From: an uncultured Eubacteriales bacterium
Lineage (GTDB): Bacteria; Bacillota; Clostridia; Oscillospirales; Oscillospiraceae
Direction: 5' to 3'
DNA: 64,000 nt
NCBI GenBank assembly: GCA_900547745.1
Contig: URHT01000005.1
Coordinates: forward strand, 1-64,000
Position numbers and translations under genes: made by a program. The number at the start of each line of letters is the position of its first letter. Positions within the stretch are counted from its first letter, which is position 1. The notes beneath the pieces were generated by a model, which was not told the DNA's origin, searched no databases, and saw only the letters and a program-made list of their open reading frames with translations. Positions 18,534 to 27,538 of this stretch are shown one piece after another.

Positions 18534-19904
18534 TTATTCTCTGCCCTCCGGGATCCCGGCGATCATCGTCCTGTACACATGGCGGAAGAAGCCCAGCGTC
18601 AGAGACAGCGAGGCGATCTCCGCGATGGGGTAACACCACCAGACCAGATCGTCATTGCCGATGGACGCGCCGTACCGCGCCAGCACATAGGCGATGGGAA
18701 CCAGAAACACCAGCTGGCGGATGATGGACGTGATCATGGAGTAGATGGACTTGCCCAGCGCCTGGAACGAGCTGCCCAGCGCGATGCAGGCGCCGGCCAT
18801 GCAGAAGCTCAAGGAGATGATACGCAGGGCGGGGACGCCCACCGTCAGCATGGTGTCGGTGGCGTCGAAAATTTTCAGCAGCGGCCCGGGGATCAGCAGG
18901 AACAGCGCCATACCGAACACCATAATACAGGAGGCGTACAGCGTGCTGCGTTTGATAGTCTCCACCATGCGCCGGCGGTTCTGCGCGCCGTAGTTGAAGG
19001 CCACGATGGGAATAACGCCGTTGTTCATGCCGAAAATGGGCATGAAAACAAAGGAATTCAGCTTGAAGTAAACGCCGAAGGCGGTGGCCGCCGTTTCGTG
19101 GGCGGAATGGTAGGTGATGAGGATCTTGTTCATCAGAAACGTCATGACGGAGCCGATGGCGATCATGATGACGCTGGGCAGGCCGATGGCGTAGATCTCG
19201 CCGATGAGCCGCCAGTCGGGGCGGAAGCCCCGGAGAGAGAGGGTAATGTCGGTGTTCTTCTTGTGGTTGAAATAGATGGCCAGCGCGCAGCCGCAGAACT
19301 GGCCGATGATGGTGGCCACGGCAGCGCCCGCCACGCCCATGTCCAGTACGAAGATGAATACCGGATCGAGGATGATGTTGACGATGGCGCCCAGTCCCTG
19401 GGTATACATGCTCAGCAGGGAACGGCCTGTGCCCTGCAGCAGCCGCTCATACATGATCTGGCAGAACATGCCCAGCGAGCCGATGGTGACGATGCGCAGG
19501 TAGTCGTTGCCCATGGCGATGATGCTCTCCACCTGCGTCTGGGAGCGGAAGAACAGGTTGGAGCAGGTCAGACCCAGCAAGGCGGAGATGACGAAGCCCA
19601 CCACGGCCAGAAAGATGCCGTTGTTGGCCACCCGGTCGGCCCGCTCCCGCATACCCGCGCCCAGCGCACGGCCCATCAGGGCGTTGACGCCCACGGCGGT
19701 GCCGGTGGCCAGACCGATCATCAGATTCTGGGCGGGGAAGGCCAGTGATACGGCGGTCAGCGCCTGCTCACTGACGCGGCTGACGAACACACTGTCCACG
19801 ATGTTGTACAGCGCCTGCACCAGCATGGAGGCGATGATGGGCAGGGACATATTCCAGATCAGCTTGGAAATGGGCATGGTGCCCAGCTTGTTTTCGTTCT
19901 GCAT
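18534..19904 (-). CDS. MATE family multidrug efflux transporter
   Basis: The 456-residue protein has about twelve hydrophobic segments in two homologous halves, as in MATE carriers that export drugs or metabolites using Na+ or H+ gradients. It begins with a short soluble lead (MQNENKLGTMPISKLIWNMS) and the family pattern LPIIASMLVQALYNIVDSVFVSR, with EQALTAVSLAFPAQNLMIGL next. It stands alone, with its own terminator. Substrate cannot be told. Confidence 0.9.
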   Translation of the reverse strand: MQNENKLGTMPISKLIWNMSLPIIASMLVQALYNIVDSVFVSRVSEQALTAVSLAFPAQNLMIGLATGTAVGVNALMGRALGAGMRERADRVANNGIFLAVVGFVISALLGLTCSNLFFRSQTQVESIIAMGNDYLRIVTIGSLGMFCQIMYERLLQGTGRSLLSMYTQGLGAIVNIILDPVFIFVLDMGVAGAAVATIIGQFCGCALAIYFNHKKNTDITLSLRGFRPDWRLIGEIYAIGLPSVIMIAIGSVMTFLMNKILITYHSAHETAATAFGVYFKLNSFVFMPIFGMNNGVIPIVAFNYGAQNRRRMVETIKRSTLYASCIMVFGMALFLLIPGPLLKIFDATDTMLTVGVPALRIISLSFCMAGACIALGSSFQALGKSIYSMITSIIRQLVFLVPIAYVLARYGASIGNDDLVWWCYPIAEIASLSLTLGFFRHVYRTMIAGIPEGRE

Positions 19905-19971
19905 AGCGGAGCCCTCTTTATGACATATACTTTCAGTTCTTTATTGTAGCATGTCCGGAGGGAAAAGGGAA

Positions 19972-20006
19972 CCCCCGAATATGTACGGAGCGCACACATC
20001 CGGGGG
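19972..20006 (-). terminator. Likely terminator after the AlaX gene
   Basis: An imperfect stem of about 13 pairs with two mismatches (CCCCCG with CGGGGG at its base), followed on the minus strand by TTCCCTTTT. Confidence 0.55.
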
Positions 20007-20053
20007 TGAAATTTTGTGAAAAACCGGAAAAAATGTTTCGTGCGGCGAAGCAT

Positions 20054-21202
20054 TTACCGGCCCGCGAAGAAGGCGCGTATCTCCTCCGCCGTGCAGGCGG
20101 CGCTGCCCTGGGCGAAGCCGTCGCGCCCGCCGCCGCGGCCGTGGAGGGCGGCATTCATGTCCTTGATAAGCTGACGCAGGTCGCCGCCGCTCTCAATGAC
20201 GGCGTACTGATAGCCGCCGTCGCTGCCGGCAAACACGGCGCAGCGCCCGCCCGCCGCTCTGGCGATGGCGTCGCACAGGCGGCGCACACCGTCGCCGTCC
20301 AGCTTCTCCGTGATGTGCAGGACGCTGCCGGCGTTCCGGTACTGCGCCGCCGTGTGGGAAAAGGCAGCTTCTTCCAGCCGGACGGCCTTCTCCTTGAGAG
20401 AGAGCAGCTCCCCCTGCAAGCGTTCCACGGCGGCGAAGGCATTTTGGGGCTTGACGGACAGTGCCTGACCGATCTGGCGGGCCTGCTCCCAGCCGCCAGA
20501 CAGACAGTCCAGCGCCCGTTGACCGCACAGCAGCTCCAGCCGCACGCCGTCCCGGAGCCTCTGGCAGCTCAGCAGCTTTACCAGCCCCACCTGACCGCTG
20601 CGGGCCACATGGGTGCCGCAGCAGGCGCACCGATCCGCACCGGGGAACTCCGTGATCCGCACCGGGCCGGTCAGCTCCTTTTTGCTGCGATAGGGCAGAG
20701 CGGCCAGCTCCTCCGGGGAGGGGTACCAGATGTGGATGGGGTGGTCGGCCCAGATATAAGCGTTGGCCTGCCGCTCCACCTCCAGCGCCTGTTCCCATGT
20801 GATGGGGGCGTTGTAGTCAATGGTGACCACGTCCGCGCCCATGTGGAAGCCCACATTGTCACAGTGGAAGGCGCTGCACAGCATGCCGGAGATGATATGC
20901 TCACCGGAGTGCTGCTGCATGTGGTCGAACCGCCGCGCCCAGTCGATATGGCCGCCCACCTCCGCGCCTACGGGCAACGCCCGGTCGCACAGGTGCGTGA
21001 CGATGCCGTCTTGCTCGTGTACATCCAGCACGCGGGCATTGCCCAGCGTGCCGTGGTCGGCAGGCTGGCCGCCGCCCTCGGGGTAGAAGGCGGTGCGGTC
21101 AAGGGTGACGGAAAAGCCGTTTTTCACGGTCTCGCAGGACGCCACCACGGCGGTGAAGTCCTGCGTATAGGCATTTTCGTAGTAGAGCTTGACGGTGTCC
21201 AT
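20054..21202 (-). CDS. AlaX-type alanyl-tRNA editing protein, long form
   Basis: The 382-residue protein matches the editing domain of alanyl-tRNA synthetase, which removes serine or glycine from mischarged tRNA-Ala. The zinc ligands are present: HSGEH (H98, H102) and CCGTH (C194, H198). The N-terminal TAFYPEGGGQPADHG is characteristic. After residue 260 a coiled region and a DHHA1-like C-terminal domain (ending GGGRDGFAQGSA) make it the long form. Its start overlaps the aspS stop by one base, placing it in the hisS-aspS operon. Confidence 0.9.
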   Translation of the reverse strand: MDTVKLYYENAYTQDFTAVVASCETVKNGFSVTLDRTAFYPEGGGQPADHGTLGNARVLDVHEQDGIVTHLCDRALPVGAEVGGHIDWARRFDHMQQHSGEHIISGMLCSAFHCDNVGFHMGADVVTIDYNAPITWEQALEVERQANAYIWADHPIHIWYPSPEELAALPYRSKKELTGPVRITEFPGADRCACCGTHVARSGQVGLVKLLSCQRLRDGVRLELLCGQRALDCLSGGWEQARQIGQALSVKPQNAFAAVERLQGELLSLKEKAVRLEEAAFSHTAAQYRNAGSVLHITEKLDGDGVRRLCDAIARAAGGRCAVFAGSDGGYQYAVIESGGDLRQLIKDMNAALHGRGGGRDGFAQGSAACTAEEIRAFFAGR

Positions 21203-22986
21203 CAGTCATCCTTTTCCACGTCGCCCACGATGGCGATGTGCAGCTCATCCAGCTGCTTCTGCTCCACGGTGGAGGGCGCGCCCATCATCACATCCTGCGC
21301 GTTCTTGTTCATGGGGAAGGGGATGATCTCGCGGATGGAGCTTTCACCGGCCAGCAGCATCACCATGCGGTCGACGCCCGGGGCGATGCCGGCATGGGGA
21401 GGCGCACCGTAGCAGAAGGCGTTGTACATGGCGGGGAACTTCTTCTTCACGTCCTCCTCACCTAGACGCACCAGCTCGAAGGCCTTGATCATGATCTCGG
21501 GGTCGTGGTTCCGGACGGCGCCGCTGGACAGCTCCACGCCGTTGCACACCAGATCGTACTGGTCGGCGGTGATGGTCAGGGGGTCGATCTCGCCCCGCTC
21601 GGCCTTCAGCAGTACCTCCAGCCCGCCGCTGGGCATGGAGAACGGGTTGTGGCAGAATTCCAGCTCGCCGGACTCATCGCCGATCTCGTACATGGGGAAG
21701 TCCACGATCCAGCAGAACTCGTAGCGCTCCTTGTCCATGTGGCCCTCGCAGGCGGCGCCCAGCTTATTGCGCAGGACGCCGGCGGTCTTGATGGCCGCGC
21801 CCTTGTCACCGGCGGCCACGCCCACCAGCATATTGGGCTTCAGGCCCAGCTTGGCGGCGAGCGCCTCATGGCAGCCGCCCAAGAACTTGGCGATGCCGCC
21901 GGCCAGCTGGCCGTTCTCGTCCACCTTGAACCAGTAGGGCTTGCTGCCGGACTGCACCTCCACGTCGGTGCAAAGCTGGTCAATGGCCTTGCGGGTCAGG
22001 GTGCAGTCGCTGACGGCGATGGCCTTGACCACCTTTCCGTCGATCTGCTCGAAGCCGCAGCCCTTCACCTCACCGGAGATGTCGGTGAGGGTCAGGTCGA
22101 TACGCAGATCGGGCTTATCGGAGCCGTAGGTCTCCATAGCGTCGTTGTAGGCGATACGGCGGAACGGCGCGGCAGAGGCCACATTGTAGGTGCCATACTT
22201 GGCGAAGATGGGGGGCAGCACATCCTCCAGCACGGCGAAAACGTCGTCCTGGGTGGCGAAGGCCATCTCCATATCCAGCTGGTAGAACTCGCCGGGGGAG
22301 CGGTCGCCCCGGGCGTCCTCATCCCGGAAGCAGGGGGCGATCTGGAAGTAGCGGTCGAAGCCGGAGGTCATCAGCAGCTGCTTGAACTGCTGGGGGGCCT
22401 GGGGCAGCGCGTAGAACTTGCCGGGGTGCTTGCGGGCGGGCACCAGATAGTCCCGGGCGCCCTCGGGGGAGGAGGCGGTCAGGATCGGGGTGGTGATCTC
22501 CAGAAAGCCGTGGTCGGTCATGGCGGCGCGGAGGGCGGCCACCACCTGGCAGCGCAGGATGATGTTCTGCTTCACGGCGGGATTGCGGAGATCCAGATAG
22601 CGGTACTTCAGGCGCTGCAGCTCATCGGCCTCGCGGCTGCGGTTGATCTCAAAGGGCAGGGAGTTGTAGCGGCAGCGGCCCAGCACTTCGATTTTGCTGG
22701 GCACCACCTCGATGTCACCGGTGGCCTGCTTGGGGTTCTTGCTGGCGCGCTCCCGCACCACGCCCTCCACGCTGATGGTGGACTCCTTGTTCAGGTCGCG
22801 GATGACGGCCATCATATCCTCCGTCTCCACCACGATCTGGGTGGTGCCGTAGAAGTCGCGGAGCACCACGAAGGCGAAGTTCTGACCCACGGCGCGGACG
22901 TTCTCCATCCAGCCCACCAGCTTCACGGACTGGCCCACATGCTCCAGCCGCAGCTCGTTGCAGGTATGTGTGCGCATCTGCATCAT
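21202..22986 (-). CDS. aspS: Aspartyl-tRNA synthetase
   Basis: AspRS charges tRNA-Asp. The 594-residue bacterial-type enzyme has an N-terminal OB anticodon domain (GQSVKLVGWMENVRAVGQNF), class II motif 2 (APCFRDEDARGDRSPGEF), a GAD insertion, and motif 3 (GIAPGVDRMVMLLAG). The ATG at 22986 follows AGGAGG; a second ATG is next to it. It is third in the T-box-controlled run: membrane protein, hisS, aspS, alaX. Whether it also charges tRNA-Asn cannot be read from sequence alone. Confidence 0.97.
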   Translation of the reverse strand: MMQMRTHTCNELRLEHVGQSVKLVGWMENVRAVGQNFAFVVLRDFYGTTQIVVETEDMMAVIRDLNKESTISVEGVVRERASKNPKQATGDIEVVPSKIEVLGRCRYNSLPFEINRSREADELQRLKYRYLDLRNPAVKQNIILRCQVVAALRAAMTDHGFLEITTPILTASSPEGARDYLVPARKHPGKFYALPQAPQQFKQLLMTSGFDRYFQIAPCFRDEDARGDRSPGEFYQLDMEMAFATQDDVFAVLEDVLPPIFAKYGTYNVASAAPFRRIAYNDAMETYGSDKPDLRIDLTLTDISGEVKGCGFEQIDGKVVKAIAVSDCTLTRKAIDQLCTDVEVQSGSKPYWFKVDENGQLAGGIAKFLGGCHEALAAKLGLKPNMLVGVAAGDKGAAIKTAGVLRNKLGAACEGHMDKERYEFCWIVDFPMYEIGDESGELEFCHNPFSMPSGGLEVLLKAERGEIDPLTITADQYDLVCNGVELSSGAVRNHDPEIMIKAFELVRLGEEDVKKKFPAMYNAFCYGAPPHAGIAPGVDRMVMLLAGESSIREIIPFPMNKNAQDVMMGAPSTVEQKQLDELHIAIVGDVEKDD

Positions 22987-23072
22987 TGTTTTGTCCTCCT
23001 ATTGTGATAATGTTTTGTATAATAAAAAGCAAATATTACGAATGGTTTTCGGATTTGGCGCGTTGGCGTGGG

Positions 23073-24431
23073 TTATTTCTCCACGATGACCGTGCCTGCA
23101 TTCCGGGCGTCGAGGCCGCGACGGATGAGGCCCAGCGTCTCGTCAAAGGGCAGGGTGGTCTGCTGGCCGGAGGCCATGTCCTTGCAGGCCACCACGTTCC
23201 CGGCGATCTCGTCGTCGCCCAGAAACACCACATAGGGTACACCCAGCTTGTCGGCGTAGCTCATCTTGGCCTTGAACTTCTTCTGCTCGGTGTAGAGCTG
23301 GGTGCGGACACCGGCGGCGCGCAGGCGGGTGGCCAGCGTTACGGCGGGGGCCAGCTCGGCGGTCATGGGCAGGATCAGCACGTCGGCGGGGGCGGTGGGG
23401 AGGCCGGGGTTCAGCATGCCCTGCTCGCCCAGTACATAGAAAAGACGGGTCAGGCCGATGGAGATGCCCACGCCGGGCAGCTGCTTGTCGGTGTAGTACT
23501 CCGCCAGATTGTCGTACCGGCCGCCGGAGCAGACGGAGCCGATCTCCGGGTGATCCAGCAGCGTTGTCTCATACACCGTGCCGGTGTAGTAATCCAGTCC
23601 ACGGGCGATGGTCAGGTCTACGGCGAAGTTCTCCGCCGGAACACCGAAGGCGGACAGGTATTTTACCACGGTGTTCAGCTGGTCAAGACCCTCGTCGAAC
23701 ACCTCGTTGCGGCCCCGGTAGGATTCCAGCGCGGCCAGCACCTGCTCGTTGCCGCCGGTGATGGCGATGAACTTCAGGATCTCATCGGCGCTTTCGGCGG
23801 ACACGCCCACCTCGTCCGTCAGCAGTGTCCGCACCTTCTCCGCGCCGATCTTGTCCAGCTTGTCCACGGTGCGCATGATGTCGCCGGACCGCGCCGTCAG
23901 GCCCAGCATGGCGTAAAAGCCGTTGAGGATCTTCCGGTTGTTGACGCGGATCTGGAACCGCTTCAGGCCCAGCGAGGTAAAGGTCTGGTAGATGATGGCG
24001 GGGATCTCCGCCTCGTTGGTGATATCCAGCTTCCCGTCGCCGATGATGTCAATGTCTGCCTGATAGAATTCCCGGAAGCGGCCCCGCTGGGCGCGCTCGC
24101 CCCGATAGACCTTGCCGATCTGGTAGCGGCGGAAGGGGAAGGACAGGTCGTTGTAGTGCAGGGCCACATACTTGGCCAGCGGTACGGTCAGGTCGAAGCG
24201 CAGCGCCAGATCGGCGTCACCCTTCTGAAAGCGGTAGATCTGCTTCTCCGTCTCGCCGCCGCCCTTGGCCAGCAGCACCTCGCTGGCCTCGATCACCGGC
24301 GTGTCCAGCGGCGTGAAGCCGTACAGGCTGTATGTGTGCCGGAGGATATCCATCATTCGCTCCATCTGCTGCTGGGGCTGAGGCAGCAGCTCCATAAAGC
24401 CCGAGAGGGTGCGGGGTGTCATCTTACTCAT
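23073..24431 (-). CDS. hisS: Histidyl-tRNA synthetase
   Basis: HisRS charges tRNA-His. The 452-residue enzyme has class II motif 2 (RRYQIGKVYRGERAQRGRFREF), the histidine-specific loop ARGLDYYTGTVYE and motif 3 (GVGISIGLTRLFYVL), then a C-terminal anticodon domain. ATG 24431 has AAGGAG at good spacing. Its first eight bases overlap the end of the upstream membrane-protein gene (ATGAGTAA holds both start and stop). Confidence 0.96.
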   Translation of the reverse strand: MSKMTPRTLSGFMELLPQPQQQMERMMDILRHTYSLYGFTPLDTPVIEASEVLLAKGGGETEKQIYRFQKGDADLALRFDLTVPLAKYVALHYNDLSFPFRRYQIGKVYRGERAQRGRFREFYQADIDIIGDGKLDITNEAEIPAIIYQTFTSLGLKRFQIRVNNRKILNGFYAMLGLTARSGDIMRTVDKLDKIGAEKVRTLLTDEVGVSAESADEILKFIAITGGNEQVLAALESYRGRNEVFDEGLDQLNTVVKYLSAFGVPAENFAVDLTIARGLDYYTGTVYETTLLDHPEIGSVCSGGRYDNLAEYYTDKQLPGVGISIGLTRLFYVLGEQGMLNPGLPTAPADVLILPMTAELAPAVTLATRLRAAGVRTQLYTEQKKFKAKMSYADKLGVPYVVFLGDDEIAGNVVACKDMASGQQTTLPFDETLGLIRRGLDARNAGTVIVEK

Positions 24432-24900
24432 TTTCCGTCTCTCCTTTATCCTCTGTGTTTTCCGTTTCCTCTGTGCTGCCGTCTGTAATGGCGGCGTCCG
24501 CGCCATGCTCCAGCGTGTGGGACGCGGCTTCCCGCGCGGCCTCGGCCTCCGCCTCGTGCTTCAGCTCCCACGCCACCTCGCGGTAGATGTTGTCCAGCTC
24601 CACGCCCTTCTTTTTTCCGGCGCGGCCCATGATGACGCCGCCGATGACCGCCAGCACGATCCAGACGTACCAGATGCGGGGGAGGGCCACCGCCAGCACG
24701 CAGAAGGGCAGGATGCCCAGCCATGCGCCCATCTCGGCGTAGTTCTCCTCCACGGCGTGGTAAATGCCCTTCTTCTCCCGGATGGCGGCGGTCTTTTTCA
24801 GCTGCGCCCGGCACATGCCAAGACGCAGCAGCGCCAGCGCCGTCAGGGGAATGAAGACGTCGTAGGTGTGGGTGTTGATGAAATCGATCACTTTCTGCAT
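24424..24900 (-). CDS. Small membrane protein of unknown function, first in the T-box operon
   Basis: A 158-residue protein with hydrophobic segments at about 13-28, 59-75 and 78-93 (the last ending VIGGVIMG), a basic KKK segment after them, and a Glu-rich acidic tail (TEETENTEDKGETENE). ATG 24900 follows AAAAGGAG. It is the first gene after the T-box leader and overlaps hisS, so its level should follow Asp-tRNA charging. I do not recognise the family and no enzyme motif is visible. Confidence 0.85.
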   Translation of the reverse strand: MQKVIDFINTHTYDVFIPLTALALLRLGMCRAQLKKTAAIREKKGIYHAVEENYAEMGAWLGILPFCVLAVALPRIWYVWIVLAVIGGVIMGRAGKKKGVELDNIYREVAWELKHEAEAEAAREAASHTLEHGADAAITDGSTEETENTEDKGETENE

Positions 24901-24939
24901 AGTTTCTCCTTTTCGGCGCCACGGAGCGGGAAAGCGATG

Positions 24940-25176
24940 AAAAAACGCTCCCGTCCCCTGTGTTGGGACGAGAGCGTAGAAACACTTCGTGGTGCCACCC
25001 AATTTCAGCCGCCATGCGGCCCTTTCTGCTCCTGTTACGGGGAGCACGCCGTGGATGTTTCCATCCCCGCTCGTCTGCTGTCTTGGCCCGTTCTGCCGCG
25101 GTGCGCTTTCAGCCGGCGGCGCACCTCTCTGCTGGCGGCGTTGTGCGGGTTACTCCTGCAGATTCAACGCGGTTGT
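24940..25176 (-). promoter_or_regulatory. T-box leader, read as Asp-specific (GAC)
   Basis: The minus strand carries the T-box GGGTGGCACC (25000-24991) followed by a terminator hairpin with T6 (24976-24940). Stem I is visible: AGUA-type bulge (GGAGTAACCCG), an AGAGAGG segment, and a 3-prime strand CGGGCCAAGACAGCAG. The loop between CCCG/CGGG and CUGC/GCAG holds CCAAGACA, which places GAC (25082-25080) as specifier codon with A after it. The UGGC of the T-box (24997-24994) would pair with a tRNA ending GCCA, which fits the G73 of tRNA-Asp and not the C73 of tRNA-His. Uncharged tRNA-Asp should favour readthrough into the operon. Confidence 0.88.
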
Positions 25177-25181
25177 CCCTT

Positions 25182-25210
25182 ATTCTATGCGATTATCCGC
25201 CCGTTGTCAA
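25182..25210 (-). promoter_or_regulatory. Promoter of the T-box operon
   Basis: Perfect TTGACA (25210-25205), 17 bases, TAGAAT (25187-25182). It lies directly after the mgsA stop. Confidence 0.88.
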
Positions 25211-25216
25211 GGCGCT

Positions 25217-25633
25217 TTACGCGGTGAAGGGCTTGCTCTTGGGGTTTACGATGTCGCGCCAGTCCAGATAGCCCTGATCCAGACCCAGCACCAGCATTTC
25301 GGCGGTGGCCAGATTGCTGGCAAAGGGGATGTTGTTCTGGTCGCACAGGCGGGAGATGTAGGTCACATCCTCGTCGGCGGTCTTCTGGTTGGGGTCGCCG
25401 AAGCACAGCACCATGTCGATCTCGTTGTAGGCGATGCGGGCCGCGATCTGCTGGCCGCCGCCGTGGGCAAAGGAGAGGAACCGGTGGATGGTCAGACCGG
25501 TGGCCTCGGCGATCTGCTGGCCGGTGCGGGCGGTGGCGCAGAGGGTGTGCTTGGCCAGTATGCCGCAGTAGGCGGTGCAGAACTGCACCATCAGCTCTTT
25601 CTTGTTGTCATGCGCCATCAAAGCGATATTCAT
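25217..25633 (-). CDS. MgsA-like protein with altered catalytic residues
   Basis: The 138-residue protein has the methylglyoxal synthase fold: IALMAHDNKKELM with the conserved His8, ATARTG, and NIPFASNLATAE. In true enzymes GGDQQ carries the catalytic Asp (E. coli Asp71); here the segment is AHGGGQQI, with Gly60 in that place. Asp80 (GDP) is kept, but the later PH(D) histidine is also lost. So phosphate-eliminating synthase activity from dihydroxyacetone phosphate is doubtful; it may be a ligand-binding relative. It lies 20 bases after the MinD-like gene, a pairing known from clostridial cell-shape clusters. Confidence 0.75.
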   Translation of the reverse strand: MNIALMAHDNKKELMVQFCTAYCGILAKHTLCATARTGQQIAEATGLTIHRFLSFAHGGGQQIAARIAYNEIDMVLCFGDPNQKTADEDVTYISRLCDQNNIPFASNLATAEMLVLGLDQGYLDWRDIVNPKSKPFTA

Positions 25634-25653
25634 AAGGGGCGCTCCTTTCTCCG

Positions 25654-26391
25654 TTATATCTTCATCAGGGGCACTTTGCGGCCCATGATGCGTTTGGCAA
25701 TGTTTTCGTAGGCCCGGGCGGCATAGTAGTTGCGATCGCGCAGCACCAGCCCCCGGTTCAGGCAGTAGGGGACATCCTCGTCCTCCGGAATGACGCCCAG
25801 CAGGGGCAGTCCGGCGGTGTCGATGGCGTCGTCGATGGTGGTATGCAGCGCCCGCAGGGTCTTGCGGGAGACGCGGCCCACCACCAGATGCACGGCGTTG
25901 GCCGGAAAGGCGGACAGCTCCATGGCGGTGCGCTGGGCGTCCCGCATGGCGGAGATGTCGGTGGTGGTGACAACGATGACCTGATCAGCCATACAGGCGG
26001 CCATCTTGAAGCCCTGCCCCAGTCCGGCGGGGGCGTCCATCAGGCACCAGTCATACCGTTCCCGTATCTCGCGGGCCAGCGCCGCCAGCTGCCGTACCGT
26101 CAGCGCCAGCGGCTTGTCGGCCATGGGCGCGGTCAGCAGATCCAGCGTGGGGTACTGCTCATGGGTCACAGCGGCCTGCTCCAGCGTGCAGCGCGCCGCC
26201 AGCACATCGGAGAAGTCCATCAGCGCACGGTCGCTGAGGCCCAGCGCCAGATCCAGATTCCGCAGGGTGATGTCGCAGTCCATGCAAAGGACATGCTGGC
26301 CAAGGGAGGCCAGCGCCAGTCCGGTATTGGCGGTGAAGGATGTCTTGCCGGTGCCGCCCTTGCCGGAGACGACGGCGATGATCTTTCCCAT
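25654..26391 (-). CDS. minD: MinD-like ParA-family ATPase
   Basis: The 245-residue protein has the deviant Walker A KGGTGKT (11-17), the MinD-type DCDITLRNLDLALGLSDR and LMDAPAGLGQG (Walker B region). MinD proteins position the division site with MinC. The protein stops at GRKVPLMKI, right where MinD normally continues into its amphipathic membrane-targeting helix, so membrane binding is in doubt. No minC or minE lies in the window. It is followed by the MgsA-like gene. Confidence 0.82.
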   Translation of the reverse strand: MGKIIAVVSGKGGTGKTSFTANTGLALASLGQHVLCMDCDITLRNLDLALGLSDRALMDFSDVLAARCTLEQAAVTHEQYPTLDLLTAPMADKPLALTVRQLAALAREIRERYDWCLMDAPAGLGQGFKMAACMADQVIVVTTTDISAMRDAQRTAMELSAFPANAVHLVVGRVSRKTLRALHTTIDDAIDTAGLPLLGVIPEDEDVPYCLNRGLVLRDRNYYAARAYENIAKRIMGRKVPLMKI

Positions 26392-26417
26392 GTGACCCTC
26401 CTTTCCGGGTGATGCCG

Positions 26418-27116
26418 CTATTTCAACGGCGCTTTTTTCATACGGGCAAAGCTGCGGGGGTAGACGGCTGGGGTGTCCTTGACCTTTTCGATGACCACCA
26501 GCCGGTGGCGCACCTGCGTCTGCGGCACGGTGTAGTCCCGGATGGCGGCGATGCGGCCGCCCAGTTGGCCCGCGGCGCCCCGCGCACCGTCGATCTCCTC
26601 ATCAGAGGAGACGGATTTCATGGCCAGGAACTGCCCGCCCACCTTTACCAGCGGCAGCGTCAGCTCGCACAGCAGGTTCAGGTTGGCCACGGCACGGGAG
26701 GCGGCGATGTCGTACTGCTGTCGGTGGCCGGCGGCGTATTCCTCGGCACGGGCGTGAACACAGTCCGTCCGCGCCAGCGATAGGGAGGCGCACACCTCCC
26801 GGAGGAAGTCGACGCGCTTGCCAAGACTGTCCAGCAGCGTCAGGTCGAAGTCCGGCTCCAGGATCCGCAGCACCATGCCGGGGAACCCGGCGCCGGTGCC
26901 CACGTCGATGACCCGCTTGCCCCGCAGGTCTGCCATGGTCAGCAGCGCGGCGCAGTCCAGCAGGTGCAGGGTGGCCACCTCCTGCGGCGCCGTGATGGCT
27001 GTCAGGTTCATGACCTTGTTTTTCTCCAGCAGCAGCGCGGCGTAGGCCTCCAGCTGGGGCACGGCGTCTGCGGGCAGGCCCAGCTGTGCCAGTCCCCGCG
27101 TCAGGATATCTCTCAT
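26418..27116 (-). CDS. rsmG: 16S rRNA (guanine527-N7)-methyltransferase RsmG
   Basis: RsmG methylates G527 in 16S rRNA using SAM; its loss gives low-level streptomycin resistance in several bacteria. The 232-residue protein has the SAM loop VIDVGTGAGFPG (69-80), LLDSLGKRVDFL and ASRAVANLNLLCEL. In many Firmicutes rsmG sits with mnmG and parAB near oriC; here it lies with mscL and minD. Its start overlaps the mscL stop (ATGA). Confidence 0.94.
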   Translation of the reverse strand: MRDILTRGLAQLGLPADAVPQLEAYAALLLEKNKVMNLTAITAPQEVATLHLLDCAALLTMADLRGKRVIDVGTGAGFPGMVLRILEPDFDLTLLDSLGKRVDFLREVCASLSLARTDCVHARAEEYAAGHRQQYDIAASRAVANLNLLCELTLPLVKVGGQFLAMKSVSSDEEIDGARGAAGQLGGRIAAIRDYTVPQTQVRHRLVVIEKVKDTPAVYPRSFARMKKAPLK

Positions 27117-27538
27117 TTCTGCTGCTCTTTCAGCAGGTCGCGGATCTCGGTGAGCAGCTCCTCCGCAGTGGGGGCGTCAGGCTCCTCCGGCGCGGGCTCC
27201 TCGTCCTTTTTGCCCAGAGAGTGCAGCTTATTTATACCCTTGACCAGCAGGAACATGGCGAAGGCCACAATAATGAAATCCAGGATCACAGCCAGCAGAT
27301 TGCCGATGCCCAGCGTGACGGGGTCGGCCCCGGCCTCCACGGCGGCGCTGTTGAGCAGGATGTTCCACTGGGTCAGGTCGATGCCGCCGGTGATGAGCCC
27401 GATCAGGGGCATGATGATGTCGTTGACGACAGAGGTGGTGATCTTGCCGAAGGCGGCGCCGATCACAACACCGATGGCCATGTCCAGCACGTTGCCGCGC
27501 ATGGCAAAGGTCTTAAATTCGTTGAAAAATTTCTTCAT
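27113..27538 (-). CDS. mscL: Large-conductance mechanosensitive channel MscL
   Basis: MscL opens under membrane tension to release solutes during osmotic down-shock. The 141-residue protein has the N-terminal helix MKKFFNEFKTFAMRGNVLDMA, the pore helix GVVIGAAFGKITTSVVNDIIMPL and the second membrane helix LLAVILDFIIVAFAMFLLVKG, with an acidic and helical C-terminus (DAPTAEELLTEIRDLLKEQ). Typical length is 130-150. Confidence 0.95.
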   Translation of the reverse strand: MKKFFNEFKTFAMRGNVLDMAIGVVIGAAFGKITTSVVNDIIMPLIGLITGGIDLTQWNILLNSAAVEAGADPVTLGIGNLLAVILDFIIVAFAMFLLVKGINKLHSLGKKDEEPAPEEPDAPTAEELLTEIRDLLKEQQK

